The notes beneath the pieces were generated by a model. That model was not told the origin of the DNA. It saw nothing but the letters and a program-made list of their open reading frames with translations, and did no database searches. DNA of 64,000 nt from the NCBI RefSeq assembly GCF_003952425.1, contig NZ_CP034449.1:1674001-1738000 (forward strand), written 5' to 3'. The position numbers and the translations under genes are program-made. This document shows positions 27,754 to 36,276 of the stretch, in pieces (positions within the stretch are counted from its first letter, which is position 1; each line of letters opens with the position of its first letter). This DNA is from Mesorhizobium sp. M2A.F.Ca.ET.046.03.2.1. GTDB lineage: Bacteria; Pseudomonadota; Alphaproteobacteria; Rhizobiales; Rhizobiaceae.

Positions 27754-28137
27754 TCAGGCGGGAAGCGTTGCCGCGGCCATGTCGTTCATCGTTGCTTCCG
27801 CCTCCTTGCGGACTTGCCCGGCTGTCTCCGAAGCCAGCTTGGCGCCGATGGAAGCGAATTTGCCGGCTTCCTTCGCATAGTCGGAGGTGGCGTTCTGGAC
27901 GAAATTCACGAACACGTCGAACGCATCGACGAACTCGTCACCGCCGATCAGCTCCTCTACAAGCTTCAGGTCATCCTCGAACCGCCGCTTGAGGAAGGAC
28001 ACGCCTTCGATCTGGTAGCGCAGCAGCGCGCGGACCGAATGCGCCTGCATCGCGGCGGCGGCTCTTACGAATTTCTGGCCGGTGTGGGCGAAAGGGAGCA
28101 GCTCGGGCGCCCGAAACTCTTCTGGATTCCACATCAT
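27754..28137 (-). CDS. Phasin family protein
   Basis: This 127-residue helical, amphipathic protein coats polyhydroxybutyrate granules. The pattern WNPEEFRAPELLPFAHTGQKFV followed by long helices (YQIEGVSFLKRRFEDDLKLVEELI) and an Ala-rich end fits phasins. The MM start at 28137/28134 overlaps the stop of the small membrane gene upstream (ATGATG), indicating coupling. AAGGGA lies nine bases before the first ATG. phaC follows directly. Confidence 0.85.
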   Translation of the reverse strand: MMWNPEEFRAPELLPFAHTGQKFVRAAAAMQAHSVRALLRYQIEGVSFLKRRFEDDLKLVEELIGGDEFVDAFDVFVNFVQNATSDYAKEAGKFASIGAKLASETAGQVRKEAEATMNDMAAATLPA

Positions 28138-28328
28138 GGTGTCTTTCCCTTCGCTTCTCGCTTCAATTCTGATTTTGGGTGATGCGGCCGTGAGCGGCGC
28201 CCAAAGCCGTGGCTTGCGGACAAGCCTTTGCTTCGCCGGAACGACGCCCGCTCGAAATAGATCGCGGCTCCGGCGATGAAGCCGAGGCAGAGCACGGCGC
28301 CCCATAGCAGGAAATCTTCAGTGACCAT
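28134..28328 (-). CDS. Small single-pass membrane protein
   Basis: This 64-residue protein has one N-terminal membrane helix (LLWGAVLCLGFIAGAAIYF) and a basic tail (RRSKGLSASHGFGRRSRPHHPK). The ATG at 28328 has AAAGGGG upstream and the predicted FixK-dependent transcript start near 28350 lies 22 bases before it. Its stop overlaps the phasin start. The role in the storage operon is unknown; it is short enough to be missed by annotation. Confidence 0.75.
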   Translation of the reverse strand: MVTEDFLLWGAVLCLGFIAGAAIYFERASFRRSKGLSASHGFGRRSRPHHPKSELKREAKGKTP

Positions 28329-28384
28329 CAACGAGCCCCTTTGGCCGTCCTGGCCGAACATCGCAGGTGCCGCGCAAGCTGGCA

Positions 28385-28398
28385 TTGATCATGATCAA
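28385..28398. promoter_or_regulatory. FixK/FNR box for phasin/phaC operon
   Basis: TTGATCATGATCAA is a perfect palindrome; -41.5 activation gives a 22-base leader to the small membrane gene at 28328. Confidence 0.85.
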
Positions 28399-28418
28399 TC
28401 CGGCCCGGCATGCCGGCT

Positions 28419-28432
28419 TTGACCCTGATCAA
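28419..28432. promoter_or_regulatory. FixK/FNR box for flavin reductase gene
   Basis: TTGACCCTGATCAA lies 82 bases before the flavin reductase ATG and predicts a transcript start near 28467. It forms a divergent pair with the box at 28385-28398. Confidence 0.82.
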
Positions 28433-28513
28433 GGCGAGTGACGCCAATGCCCGCGACAAGTCCGGGACAACAAGCCCACAAGCCCACCCGCAGACGCAAA
28501 GCGAGGGACGGAT

Positions 28514-29068
28514 ATGAAGGAATTGCCGCTTGCCGATGTCTACCGGCTGATTGAGCCCGGTCCGGTCGTCCTGCTTTCGACGCGGTCCAGGCAAGGCCGC
28601 TCGAACATCATGACGATGTCCTGGCACATGATGGTGGAAGTCGCGCCGCCAATGATCGCCTGCGTCGTGTCAAGCAATGACCTCTCCTTCTTCGCCTTGC
28701 GTCAAACCAGGGAATGCGTGATCGCGCTCCCTGCCGTCGGCCTTGCGGAGAAGGTCGTGAAGGTCGGCAATTGCTCTGGCCGGGACACGGACAAGTTCGC
28801 GACCGCATGGTTCACGCCGCTTCCCGCCGAACAAGTATCGGCGCCGCTGGTGGCCGAATGTTTCGCCAACCTAGAGTGCCGCGTGGTCGATACGCGCCTG
28901 GTCAACAGACACAATCTCTTCCTGCTGGAAGTCGTCAAGGCTTGGATCGATCCGCAACAGCCGAGGCCAAAAACCATCCATCACATCGGGCATGGCACCT
29001 TCGGTGGTCGATGGCGAGGTCATCCATTTCGAATCCCGGATGCCTTGAAAGTCGGGGGCGCGGCTTAG
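28514..29068 (+). CDS. Flavin reductase-like FMN-binding protein
   Basis: This 184-residue protein has the flavin reductase-like fold (GPVVLLSTRSRQGRSNIMTMSWHMMVEVAPPMIACVV in the N-terminal half, with TRSR and the FMN contact region; then ECVIALPAVGLAEKV). The family reduces flavins with NAD(P)H or acts in diverse reductive steps; no partner oxygenase is nearby. It is divergent from the PHB operon and has its own FixK box. GGGACGGAT lies before the ATG. Confidence 0.85.
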   Translation: MKELPLADVYRLIEPGPVVLLSTRSRQGRSNIMTMSWHMMVEVAPPMIACVVSSNDLSFFALRQTRECVIALPAVGLAEKVVKVGNCSGRDTDKFATAWFTPLPAEQVSAPLVAECFANLECRVVDTRLVNRHNLFLLEVVKAWIDPQQPRPKTIHHIGHGTFGGRWRGHPFRIPDALKVGGAA

Positions 29069-29076
29069 AAACGACT

Positions 29077-29090
29077 TTGATCCACATCAA
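29077..29090. promoter_or_regulatory. FixK/FNR box upstream of usp
   Basis: TTGATCCACATCAA starts eight bases after the flavin reductase stop. It predicts a transcript start near 29125 and a 31-base leader. Confidence 0.82.
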
Positions 29091-29155
29091 GGCGCGCAGG
29101 CTCTTGCGACATAGGGTTTGGTCCCTCGAGAAGGATCAAGTCGAAGGCGCGTACG

Positions 29156-29983
29156 ATGAGCTACAAATCAATTCTCCTGAACCTCAATATCGACGGTCCG
29201 ATCGAACCGATCACGCGGATCGGCGTGAATCTCGCCAGGCGCTTTGATGCCCGTTTGATAGGGTTTTGCGCCGCGGATGCTCCGTTGCCGGTGACGATGG
29301 CGCCTGAGGGCGCGGCGATCGCCGCCGATATCTGGGAACAGTCGCGGGATGAGATCCGACGCCGCCTGACCAGCCTGAACGGCGAGTTCGACGGCCTGGT
29401 GGCCGGAGCGGTCAAGACGGACTGGCATGGCGATATCGAAAATCCGAATCATGCCGTGGCCCGGAGAGCCCGCATGGCCGACATCGTCGTCACCAGCGCT
29501 TTCCAGGGCGCGTCGACGGGCGACTCTTACCGCACGGTCGATCCAGGAGCGCTGGTGCTGCGCGCGGGCCGGCCGGTCCTGGTCGCGGCTCAGGGCGCGA
29601 TGGATTTGCCGGCTCGCAGGATCGTGGTGTCCTGGAAGGACACGCGTGAGGCCAGGCGGGCGGTGGCGGACGCTGTACCGCTTATGGCCATGGCCGAGGA
29701 AGTCACCATCGTCGCGGTCGATCGCAATCCGGACGACTGGACCAGGGACAGCGTCAAGGACGTGGCGAGCTTCCTGGCCGGTCACGGCATCAAGGCGCGC
29801 ACCGAGATCATCAAGACGGCCGATGATGAAGGCAATCGCCTCGTCGATTTCTTCGCCTCGATGAATGCCGAGCTGATTGTGTCGGGCGCCTATGGGCATA
29901 GCCGGTTGAGGGAGTGGGTGTTCGGCGGCGTTACCCGCTCCTTGCTGGACGAGGTGTGGCTCAATCGGCTGATGTCGAACTGA
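29156..29983 (+). CDS. Universal stress protein
   Basis: This 275-residue tandem Usp protein begins MSYKSILLNLNIDGPIEPI and has the loop GAYGHSRLREWVFGGVTRSLL near the end. It is close to the Usp at 5658-6467 (same MSYK N-terminus and RLMSN/RLLSN end), suggesting duplication. A FixK box lies 65 bases before the ATG. The first half lacks a full ATP-binding loop, as in related rhizobial tandem Usp proteins. Confidence 0.9.
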   Translation: MSYKSILLNLNIDGPIEPITRIGVNLARRFDARLIGFCAADAPLPVTMAPEGAAIAADIWEQSRDEIRRRLTSLNGEFDGLVAGAVKTDWHGDIENPNHAVARRARMADIVVTSAFQGASTGDSYRTVDPGALVLRAGRPVLVAAQGAMDLPARRIVVSWKDTREARRAVADAVPLMAMAEEVTIVAVDRNPDDWTRDSVKDVASFLAGHGIKARTEIIKTADDEGNRLVDFFASMNAELIVSGAYGHSRLREWVFGGVTRSLLDEVWLNRLMSN

Positions 29984-30055
29984 CGCCGCAACTGAGGGCA
30001 CAGCTGCATGCAGGGGAATGCGTGGTGTCGCTGCAGGCGACTATTTTTCGACGCA

Positions 30056-30069
30056 TTGACCGAAATCAA
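30056..30069. promoter_or_regulatory. FixK/FNR box upstream of small gene
   Basis: TTGACCGAAATCAA predicts a transcript start near 30104 and a 28-base leader to the 30132 gene. Confidence 0.75.
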
Positions 30070-30131
30070 AATTCTTCGCATCGAAATCCTTCATATGTGG
30101 CGCATTCAGGCACTTAAGGTAACGCCGCTCA

Positions 30132-30347
30132 ATGAGAAATGCCGTCGTGAGGCTTGTCGACACCTGCAATGCTGAGAGAAGCAAGGGATCGGACTTTCCA
30201 ACCATCTGGAGAGATGTGCTGAAGGCGCATCCCTGCGTGCTCGGGCAGCCGGTGCAAGACAGCGGAGAGGACGGTCCGCTGCTGAGGATTCCCTTGATCA
30301 CCGGCCAGGTCCTCGTGTTCCTGGGTTCGCATTTTTCTTTGTTGTGA
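30132..30347 (+). CDS. Small conserved hypothetical protein
   Basis: This 71-residue protein (MRNAVVRLVDTCNAERSKGS, then DFPTIWRDVLKAHP) reads as a compact alpha/beta domain ending with hydrophobic strands (LLRIPLITGQVLVFLG). I recall similar short rhizobial proteins with FPTIW...LKxHPxVxGxPxQ, but have no function for them. The ATG follows AAGGTAA about 12 bases upstream. The correctly placed FixK box is good evidence that it is a real, oxygen-regulated gene. Confidence 0.72.
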   Translation: MRNAVVRLVDTCNAERSKGSDFPTIWRDVLKAHPCVLGQPVQDSGEDGPLLRIPLITGQVLVFLGSHFSLL

Positions 30348-30646
30348 GCTCCCGCGCCGGGCGTCTTGAGGGTTTGGCCGAATCCTGTCCAACTTGACGA
30401 GGATCACGGTTATTGCGTCGCTAACCCGTCTTCACGCCCCTAGCAATCAGTCGGGACGCCGCCGATCTCCCGGGCGGCTGTCTCGGCCGCGTAGACATCG
30501 TCGACTGTGATGTTGATCGCCAACCACCGGGCGTCGGGACCGTCAGCGGGTTGTCAGGCTGGGCTTGCTAGACAGCGCTCGCGACCAATCATCTTTCCAA
30601 GCAGTCCGCCTTTGTGGTCGTCGGACGGCAGACAGGAGCACATTCG
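30348..30646. other. Intergenic region before cupredoxin gene
   Basis: No intact gene is seen. On the minus strand about 30443-30540 translates to a short stretch (INITVDDVYAAETAAREIGG) resembling a piece of a VOC/glyoxalase-fold protein with no start, so it may be a relic. A near-miss FixK site (TTGACGAGGATCAC, 30394-30407) is present, 240 bases before the next gene. Confidence 0.4.
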
Positions 30647-31123
30647 ATGCAGTTTCTGAAAATTGGACTTGCGTTGACCACGCTGGCCGTTGCGGCGCCG
30701 GCGTTCGCGGATTCCACGGTCAACGTGAAATTGTGGGACAAGAACGGCGACATGAACGCCGACGCCAAGATGGGGATGGGCATGCCGGCGAATATGAACA
30801 TGGCGATGATGAAGGTTCAGGTCGACAAGAAGGTCGTGCCGGCTGGCAAAGTGACCTTCGATGTGACCAACACCTCCAAGGCCACGGTCCATGAAATGAT
30901 CGTCGTTCCCGTGGCGGACCCAAAAAAGACGACGCTGCCCTATATTTCGAACGAGAACCGTGTCGATGAGGATGCGGCCGGCCATCTGGGTGAGGTCTCG
31001 GAACTCGATCCGGGCAAGTCGGGTTCGCTGACGCTCGACCTCAAGCCAGGCTTCTACGCGGTCTTCTGCAACATCCCCGATCATTTCATGAACGGCATGT
31101 GGGCCACCATCAAGGTTCAGTAA
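30647..31123 (+). CDS. Periplasmic cupredoxin-like copper protein
   Basis: This 158-residue exported protein has a signal peptide (MQFLKIGLALTTLAVAAPAFA) and a cupredoxin domain. The copper ligands are visible: His in ATVHEMIV, and Cys, His and Met in FCNIPDHFMNGMW. A Met/Asn-rich N-terminal stretch of the mature protein (AKMGMGMPANMNMAMMK) may bind further copper. The ATG at 30647 has AGGAG nine bases upstream; an in-frame extension to 30614 is not supported. It may act in electron transfer or copper handling; the partner is not in the window. Confidence 0.88.
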   Translation: MQFLKIGLALTTLAVAAPAFADSTVNVKLWDKNGDMNADAKMGMGMPANMNMAMMKVQVDKKVVPAGKVTFDVTNTSKATVHEMIVVPVADPKKTTLPYISNENRVDEDAAGHLGEVSELDPGKSGSLTLDLKPGFYAVFCNIPDHFMNGMWATIKVQ

Positions 31124-31214
31124 GACGACACCGAGCACGCCCGGCGACGAACCGCGGCGTGCTCGCCCAGCCAATGTGGTTATGCCGATCAGGGCGAACG
31201 GAGTGTCGATGGGC

Positions 31215-31619
31215 TCAGGCGGCTTCTATGGCGCTTTTGATCGACGTCACGGGGTGCTTGACGAAGTCCTTGGCGACCTCGCCGACAAGTTTGGCGCTCA
31301 ATGACGGCTGATAGTGCCTTCGCATCTCACCAAGCGTGCGCGGATCGGCGATCACCAGTATATGCTCGCAGGCTTTCTCGCGGGCCTTGTGATTGAGGTA
31401 GCTCGCGATCGACGCGGCAAAGTCGTCTTCACCCAGCCGGGACTCGTCCGGATTGGCGGTTGAACTGCGATGCCTGCCGCCGGATCCGGCGTGGGCCACT
31501 TCAAGGACCGAATCCTCGACTTCGATCAGGTCGAGATGAGGTTCGTGCCCCTTGTTGTGAAACAGCCGCAGGCTCTCGCCATCCGTAACCGCGACGAGAG
31601 TGCCGTTATTCAGAATCAT
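31215..31619 (-). CDS. Host attachment protein family
   Basis: This 134-residue protein matches the family annotated as required for attachment to host cells in Agrobacterium (MILNNGTLVAVTDGESLRLFHNKG; DDFAASIASYLNHKAREKACEHILVIADPRTLGEMRRHY), which shares the bacterial/archaeal eRF1-like fold. It is cytosolic, with no signal peptide. The ATG at 31619 has CGGAG nine bases upstream. A FixK box at 31717-31730 predicts a 63-base leader. The attachment role is a family label, not demonstrated by sequence. Confidence 0.82.
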   Translation of the reverse strand: MILNNGTLVAVTDGESLRLFHNKGHEPHLDLIEVEDSVLEVAHAGSGGRHRSSTANPDESRLGEDDFAASIASYLNHKAREKACEHILVIADPRTLGEMRRHYQPSLSAKLVGEVAKDFVKHPVTSIKSAIEAA

Positions 31620-31937
31620 GTGTTTCTCCGAGGTCGGATCAGCCGAGCACTCCGGCACCGTCCGATCATTTCACTGCCATTGCCAGACAGGTAAGCCCCG
31701 ATCCCCTCGCGTCGCTTTGACCTTGATCAAAGCCGGGCACGGCCATGAACGACCGGCTAAGTCGAGCAGAAGGCGGAATGCAGCGCCTCGATGACAGTCA
31801 GCACCTCCGGGCGGTGCCAGGCGATCGAATCCGTCGAAGCGCCCCCCTCGGCGTAGATCATGCCGGAGCATCAAAGCCGACGAACTTGGCATGCCGGACG
31901 GCGGCGCCGTCGAACCTTGACCCGCCGCGGCAAGGTC
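31620..31937. other. Intergenic region between attachment gene and clpV end
   Basis: This 318-base gap contains the FixK box at 31717-31730. The rest shows no convincing gene; a 34-codon minus-strand frame ending near 31757 (MIYAEGGASTDSIAW...) has no support. It marks the boundary between the low-oxygen island and the secretion locus. Confidence 0.5.
31717..31730. promoter_or_regulatory. FixK/FNR box upstream of host attachment gene
   Basis: TTGACCTTGATCAA is the last box seen in the window, about 98 bases before the ATG at 31619. Confidence 0.78.
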
Positions 31938-34766
31938 CTATTCGAAGGAGTAGGTGAATCCTTCCGGCGACGCACCCACGATGACTTTCGCCATCTTCTT
32001 GCCCTCGAGCGAGCGGTTGAGCACGCCGCGGCTGAGTTCCGGCAGCAGCGTGTTGGTCAGGATGGCGTCGATCATGCGCCCGCCGGACTCGATCTCGGTG
32101 CAGCGCGCCTTGACCAAATCCATCACGCCATCGCCGATCACCAGCTCGGCGTCGTTGGTGGCCTTGAGCCGGCGCGCGATCTTGCCGAACTGGTGCCGGG
32201 CGATCGCCTCGATCATCGCGTCCGACAGCGGATAATAGGGAATGGTGACGACGCGGCCGAGGAAGGCGGCCGGGAACACTTTCAGCAGCGGCGCGCGCAG
32301 GGCCTGGTCGAGATCGTCGATGCCGGTCCGCACGGTGCCGTTCCTGGTGCGGTCCATGATGACGTCTGAGCCGACATTCGAGGTGAGCAGGATCAGCGTG
32401 TTCTTGAAGTCGATCCTGCGGCCTTCGCTGTCATCCATCATGCCCTTGTCGAAGACCTGGAAGAAGATCTCGTGCACGTCCGGATGCGCCTTCTCGACCT
32501 CGTCGAGCAGGATCACCGAATAGGGTTTCCTGCGCACCGCCTCGGTCAGGATGCCGCCCTTGCCGTAGCCGACATAACCGGGCGGCGCGCCCTTGAGCGT
32601 CGAGACGGTGTGGGCTTCCTGGAACTCTGACATGTTGATCGAGATCAGGTTCTGCTCGCCGCCATAGAGCGTCTCGGCCAGCGCCAGCGCGGTCTCGGTC
32701 TTGCCGACGCCGGAAGGGCCGCAGAGCAGGAACACGCCGACCGGCTTTTCCGGCGCGCCGAGGCCGGCGCGGCTGGTCTGCACGCGCCTGGCGATCATCT
32801 CCATGGCGTGATCCTGGCCGACGACGCGTTCGGACAGGGTGGCGGCGAGCTTCAGCGCCTTCTCGGTCTGGCTGGAGAGCATGCGTCCGGTCGGAATGCC
32901 GGTCCAATCCTGCACCACGGCGGCGACAGCGTTGCGGTCGACCGACGGCAGGATCAGCGGCGTCTCGCCCTGCGCGGCCGCAAGTTCCGCCATCAACTCG
33001 CGCAGCCTCGCCAGGTCGGCGGCGGCTTCATCCGCCGGCTCGGCGGAAACTGTTTCGGCCTTTGCGGCCTTTGCCCCTTTGGCCTTCTGGGTCTTGGCCT
33101 TCTTGGCCCCGGCAGCCGCGCCGTCGCCAGCCTTGCTCTCGGCAGCCTTTTGTTCGGGCGCCTTTGCTGCGCCGTGCCCGCTCTCGGTCCCGGCAGTCTC
33201 CTCAGCCGCCGCCTCGTCGAGCGGCACACCCTCGCCGCGCAATTTGGCGCGCAGGTCGAGGATCTCAGCCACCAATGCCTTTTCCCGATCCCACCGCGCC
33301 TGGGCGGCGGCCAAGGCGGTCTCGGTTTCCGCCAGCCCGGCATCGACACGGGCCTGCCGGTCGGAGACGTCGATGCCGATCGCCGCTTCGCGGCCGATAA
33401 TGCCGCTTTCGACCTCCAGCGCCTGGCGGCGGCGCAGTATGTCCTCGACTTCGGCCGGCGTCGCATGCTGCGAGACCGCGACGCGGGCGCAGGCGGTGTC
33501 GAGCAGGCTGACGGCCTTGTCCGGCAACTGGCGCGCCGGGATATAGCGGTGCGAAAGCGAGACCGCCGCCTCGATCGCCTCGTCCAGGATCTGCACCTTG
33601 TGGTGCTGCTCCAGCACGCCGGCGACGCCGCGCAGCATCAGCACGGCCACGGCTTCCGACGGCTCGTCGATCTTGACCACCTGGAAGCGGCGGGTGAGCG
33701 CCGGGTCCTTCTCGATGTGCTGCTTGTACTCGGCCCAGGTCGTGGCCGCGATGGTGCGCAATTCGCCGCGCGCCAGCGCCGGCTTCAACAGATTGGCTGC
33801 ATCGCCGGTTCCCGCCGCGCCGCCAGCGCCGATCAGCGTATGCGCCTCGTCGATGAACAGGATGATCGGCACTTCGGAGGCCTGGACCTCGTCGATGACG
33901 GCCTTCAGCCGCTTTTCGAACTCGCCCTTGACGCTGGCGCCGGCTTGCATCAGCCCGACATCGAGCATGCGTACGGAGACATTCTGAAGCGTCGGCGGCA
34001 CGTCGCCCTGGGCGATGCGCAGCGCAAATCCCTCGACCACCGCCGTCTTGCCGACGCCGGCCTCGCCGGTCAGGATCGGGTTGTTTTGCCGGCGTCGCAT
34101 CAGGATATCGACGATCTGCCTGATTTCCGGATCGCGGCCGACGACCGGATCGATCTTGCCGTCACGGGCGCGCTGGGTGAGGTCGGTGGCGTATTTGGCC
34201 AGGGCGGAATCCCCGCCCGGGCCGCGCTTGACCGGTGTCTCCGCGGCGGCCGCGGCGGGAGGTGAGCCGGCTTCGAGCGAGCCTTCCGTGACATCGGCGA
34301 AGCGGGAAATGACGCCATCCGCATCGATCTTGTCGAATTCGGCGCTGATCTTCGACACCAGGCCTTCCAGCGCCGGCGTCTTGAGACAAGCGAGCAGGAT
34401 ATGGGCGCTGCGCACCTCCTCGACCCCGAACTCCAGCGTCGCCAGGTTCCAACCCTCCTGGATGGCGTGGAAGATGTGGTCGGAGAATTCCTCCACCGAA
34501 GTGGCGCCATAGGGCAGCTTGTCGATGGCGCGGGTCATGTCGGCCGTCAGCCGGCTGACATCCAGTCCGGCGTCGGCGACGATCATCTGCACATCCGAGC
34601 GCTCCGACAGCACCAGTTGCTGGATGAAATGGGCGAGCTCGACATAGGGATTGCCGCGCAGCTTGGCCGTGTCGGCGGCGGCCTTGAAGGCGCGCACCCC
34701 CGTGGCGTTGAGCTTGGCGACCAGTTCCTTACGCTTGAAGCTCTGCGATGACCGGCGCTGTTCCAT
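31938..34766 (-). CDS. clpV: T6SS sheath-disassembly ATPase ClpV
   Basis: This 942-residue AAA+ protein (TssH) takes contracted sheath apart for reuse. It has the N-terminal double Clp repeat domain, first Walker A GEAGVGKT, Walker [15 protein letters not shown], a coiled-coil middle domain, second Walker [10 protein letters not shown] with [11 protein letters not shown], and a C-terminal D2-small domain. The ATG at 34766 has GGGAG about eight bases upstream. The middle domain carries an unusual insertion of about 70 residues rich in Ala, Lys and Glu. It is divergent from the tssA operon. Confidence 0.95.
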   Translation of the reverse strand: MEQRRSSQSFKRKELVAKLNATGVRAFKAAADTAKLRGNPYVELAHFIQQLVLSERSDVQMIVADAGLDVSRLTADMTRAIDKLPYGATSVEEFSDHIFHAIQEGWNLATLEFGVEEVRSAHILLACLKTPALEGLVSKISAEFDKIDADGVISRFADVTEGSLEAGSPPAAAAAETPVKRGPGGDSALAKYATDLTQRARDGKIDPVVGRDPEIRQIVDILMRRRQNNPILTGEAGVGKTAVVEGFALRIAQGDVPPTLQNVSVRMLDVGLMQAGASVKGEFEKRLKAVIDEVQASEVPIILFIDEAHTLIGAGGAAGTGDAANLLKPALARGELRTIAATTWAEYKQHIEKDPALTRRFQVVKIDEPSEAVAVLMLRGVAGVLEQHHKVQILDEAIEAAVSLSHRYIPARQLPDKAVSLLDTACARVAVSQHATPAEVEDILRRRQALEVESGIIGREAAIGIDVSDRQARVDAGLAETETALAAAQARWDREKALVAEILDLRAKLRGEGVPLDEAAAEETAGTESGHGAAKAPEQKAAESKAGDGAAAGAKKAKTQKAKGAKAAKAETVSAEPADEAAADLARLRELMAELAAAQGETPLILPSVDRNAVAAVVQDWTGIPTGRMLSSQTEKALKLAATLSERVVGQDHAMEMIARRVQTSRAGLGAPEKPVGVFLLCGPSGVGKTETALALAETLYGGEQNLISINMSEFQEAHTVSTLKGAPPGYVGYGKGGILTEAVRRKPYSVILLDEVEKAHPDVHEIFFQVFDKGMMDDSEGRRIDFKNTLILLTSNVGSDVIMDRTRNGTVRTGIDDLDQALRAPLLKVFPAAFLGRVVTIPYYPLSDAMIEAIARHQFGKIARRLKATNDAELVIGDGVMDLVKARCTEIESGGRMIDAILTNTLLPELSRGVLNRSLEGKKMAKVIVGASPEGFTYSFE

Positions 34767-35095
34767 CGAACCTGCTCCCGCAACCTGCCGACCCATACCC
34801 TGCCATATAAGCGGCTGCTTGACAAAGCCGTGCGGCGGATAGGGCCCTTGAATCCATCCGGGCGGCACCGCCCGGTTACACAAGCCTTGCAAACTCGTGG
34901 CAACAAACATGGATTGCCGTCCGGACTATGCGAGCCATTTCACATACCGGTTCCGACAATCGCGCAATGGGTTCGCCGAGAAGGCGGCTGCGTTTAGCTT
35001 CCGTTAGTTTTTGCGCAGGTGCTCAATTGTCGTCGCGTGAGGCCGGTGATAACGTTACGTCACATGGGTCTCAGGGCCGCTGGCTGGGGGTTGGT
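34767..35095. other. Divergent promoter region, clpV/tssA
   Basis: This 329-base region separates clpV and tssA and should hold both promoters. No FixK box or good sigma-54 site was found. A palindrome TAACGTTA (within about 35050-35057) lies 40 bases before the tssA start. An open frame in phase with tssA runs back to 34928, but its predicted protein does not match the TssA family. Confidence 0.5.
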
Positions 35096-36271
35096 GTGAT
35101 TGATCTCGCACTCTGGCTGAATCCTCTGAACGGTGCGAATCCGTCGGGAGAGGACTTGCGCAACGACCCGGCTTTTCATGACCTGGAGCGCCTGACCGAG
35201 CCTCAGGTCAAAGTCGTTCACGACGGCAACAGCAAGCCCACCTCGCAATCCAGTCCGGTCGACTGGACGGCCGTGCTGGAAAAAGCCGAGGAATTGCGTC
35301 CGCGCGGCCGGGATCTGCGGCTGCTGGTCATCGTTGCGCGGGCCTTGGCCAACGAGGAAGGGCTGGCCGGCCTCGCCCAGGGCCTGACGCTCATCGCCAG
35401 GACCTTCGAACAGTACTGGGACACGATGCACCCTGCGCTGCGGACGGGCGCGCCGCGCGAGGCCGCCTTGCGCCGCATCAATGCGCTGCTCGACCTGCAA
35501 AACGGCCAGGAAGGCCTGCTGGCGAACCTCAGGCAGGCGGTATTCTTCTCGCCGCGCGCGATCGGGCCGATCAGTGGCCGGGACCTGGAACAGGCGGCGC
35601 TCGACGAACGCGTCATGCTCCAGGAGGCAGCCTCCGGCCTCGGGACCGCCGAAAAGGCGGCGCTGACGAACGCCCACAACCAGCTGTTGAACCGTGTGCG
35701 CACAGGATGCGCGGCGCAGATCGATCAAGCAGCGGACGCGATGACGTCGCTGCTGGCCGACGCGCGTGCCGCGATCGCCGCTCTCGACGCGATTGATACC
35801 GCCCTCAATGCCCGCATCGAAGGCAATGGCGCCACCGTCCCGGAATTGAAGAAGTTCCTGCAGCGTTTGCTGACGACGCTGGAGCGGAATTCCAGCGCGG
35901 GCGCCCAAGTGGCGAATGGTGCCGCGAAAGCCTCCCCACAGCCGGTTCAGCCGGCATCGACGCCCGCCCGAAACGGTCATGGAGCCGAGCCGATGGCAAG
36001 TGTGGCAAGCCCAGTCGAAGCGAGCGCCGGCCTGCCGGACCGGATCAACTCGCGCGACGAAGTCGTCAAATGCCTGGACCTCGTCGTCGCCTTCTACGAC
36101 CGCACCGAGCCGTCCAGCCCCATCCCGCATCTCGCCCGGCGGGTGCGCCGGATGGTGCACATGGATTTCGTGGAACTGATGGAAGATCTCGCCCCGTCGG
36201 GGCTGAAGGAATTCCGGCTGCTTGCCGGTGTCCCGGATCCCAAGAAGCCGGCCCAGAAGGATGAAAGGTAA
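35096..36271 (+). CDS. tssA: T6SS baseplate/tail cap protein TssA
   Basis: This 391-residue protein begins with the ImpA N-terminal domain (MIDLALWLNPLNGANPSGED) and ends with a conserved C-terminal segment (INSRDEVVKCLDLVVAFYDR, EPSSPIPHLARRVRRMV). TssA primes sheath assembly. The GTG at 35096 is chosen because family members start there and GGGGG precedes it; an ATG at 34928 would add 56 unrelated residues. A Pro/Ala-rich linker (about 285-320) joins the two parts. tssB follows after five bases. Confidence 0.88.
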   Translation: MIDLALWLNPLNGANPSGEDLRNDPAFHDLERLTEPQVKVVHDGNSKPTSQSSPVDWTAVLEKAEELRPRGRDLRLLVIVARALANEEGLAGLAQGLTLIARTFEQYWDTMHPALRTGAPREAALRRINALLDLQNGQEGLLANLRQAVFFSPRAIGPISGRDLEQAALDERVMLQEAASGLGTAEKAALTNAHNQLLNRVRTGCAAQIDQAADAMTSLLADARAAIAALDAIDTALNARIEGNGATVPELKKFLQRLLTTLERNSSAGAQVANGAAKASPQPVQPASTPARNGHGAEPMASVASPVEASAGLPDRINSRDEVVKCLDLVVAFYDRTEPSSPIPHLARRVRRMVHMDFVELMEDLAPSGLKEFRLLAGVPDPKKPAQKDER

Positions 36272-36276
36272 CAAGC

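Noticed and set aside
30394..30407. TTGACGAGGATCAC as a FixK box for the cupredoxin gene
   Set aside because: The last base of the right half is wrong and it lies about 240 bases from the gene.
30443..30540. Minus-strand VOC-like fragment
   Set aside because: It has no start codon, is cut by a stop, and is too short to be sure of the family; noted only as a possible relic.
34888..34905. Sigma-54-like sequence before tssA/clpV (TGCCACGAGTTTGCA on the minus strand)
   Set aside because: It lacks the GG at -24 and the spacing is one base short.
34928..35095. In-frame upstream extension of tssA
   Set aside because: The 56 extra residues do not match the TssA family, and the GTG at 35096 gives the normal N-terminus.
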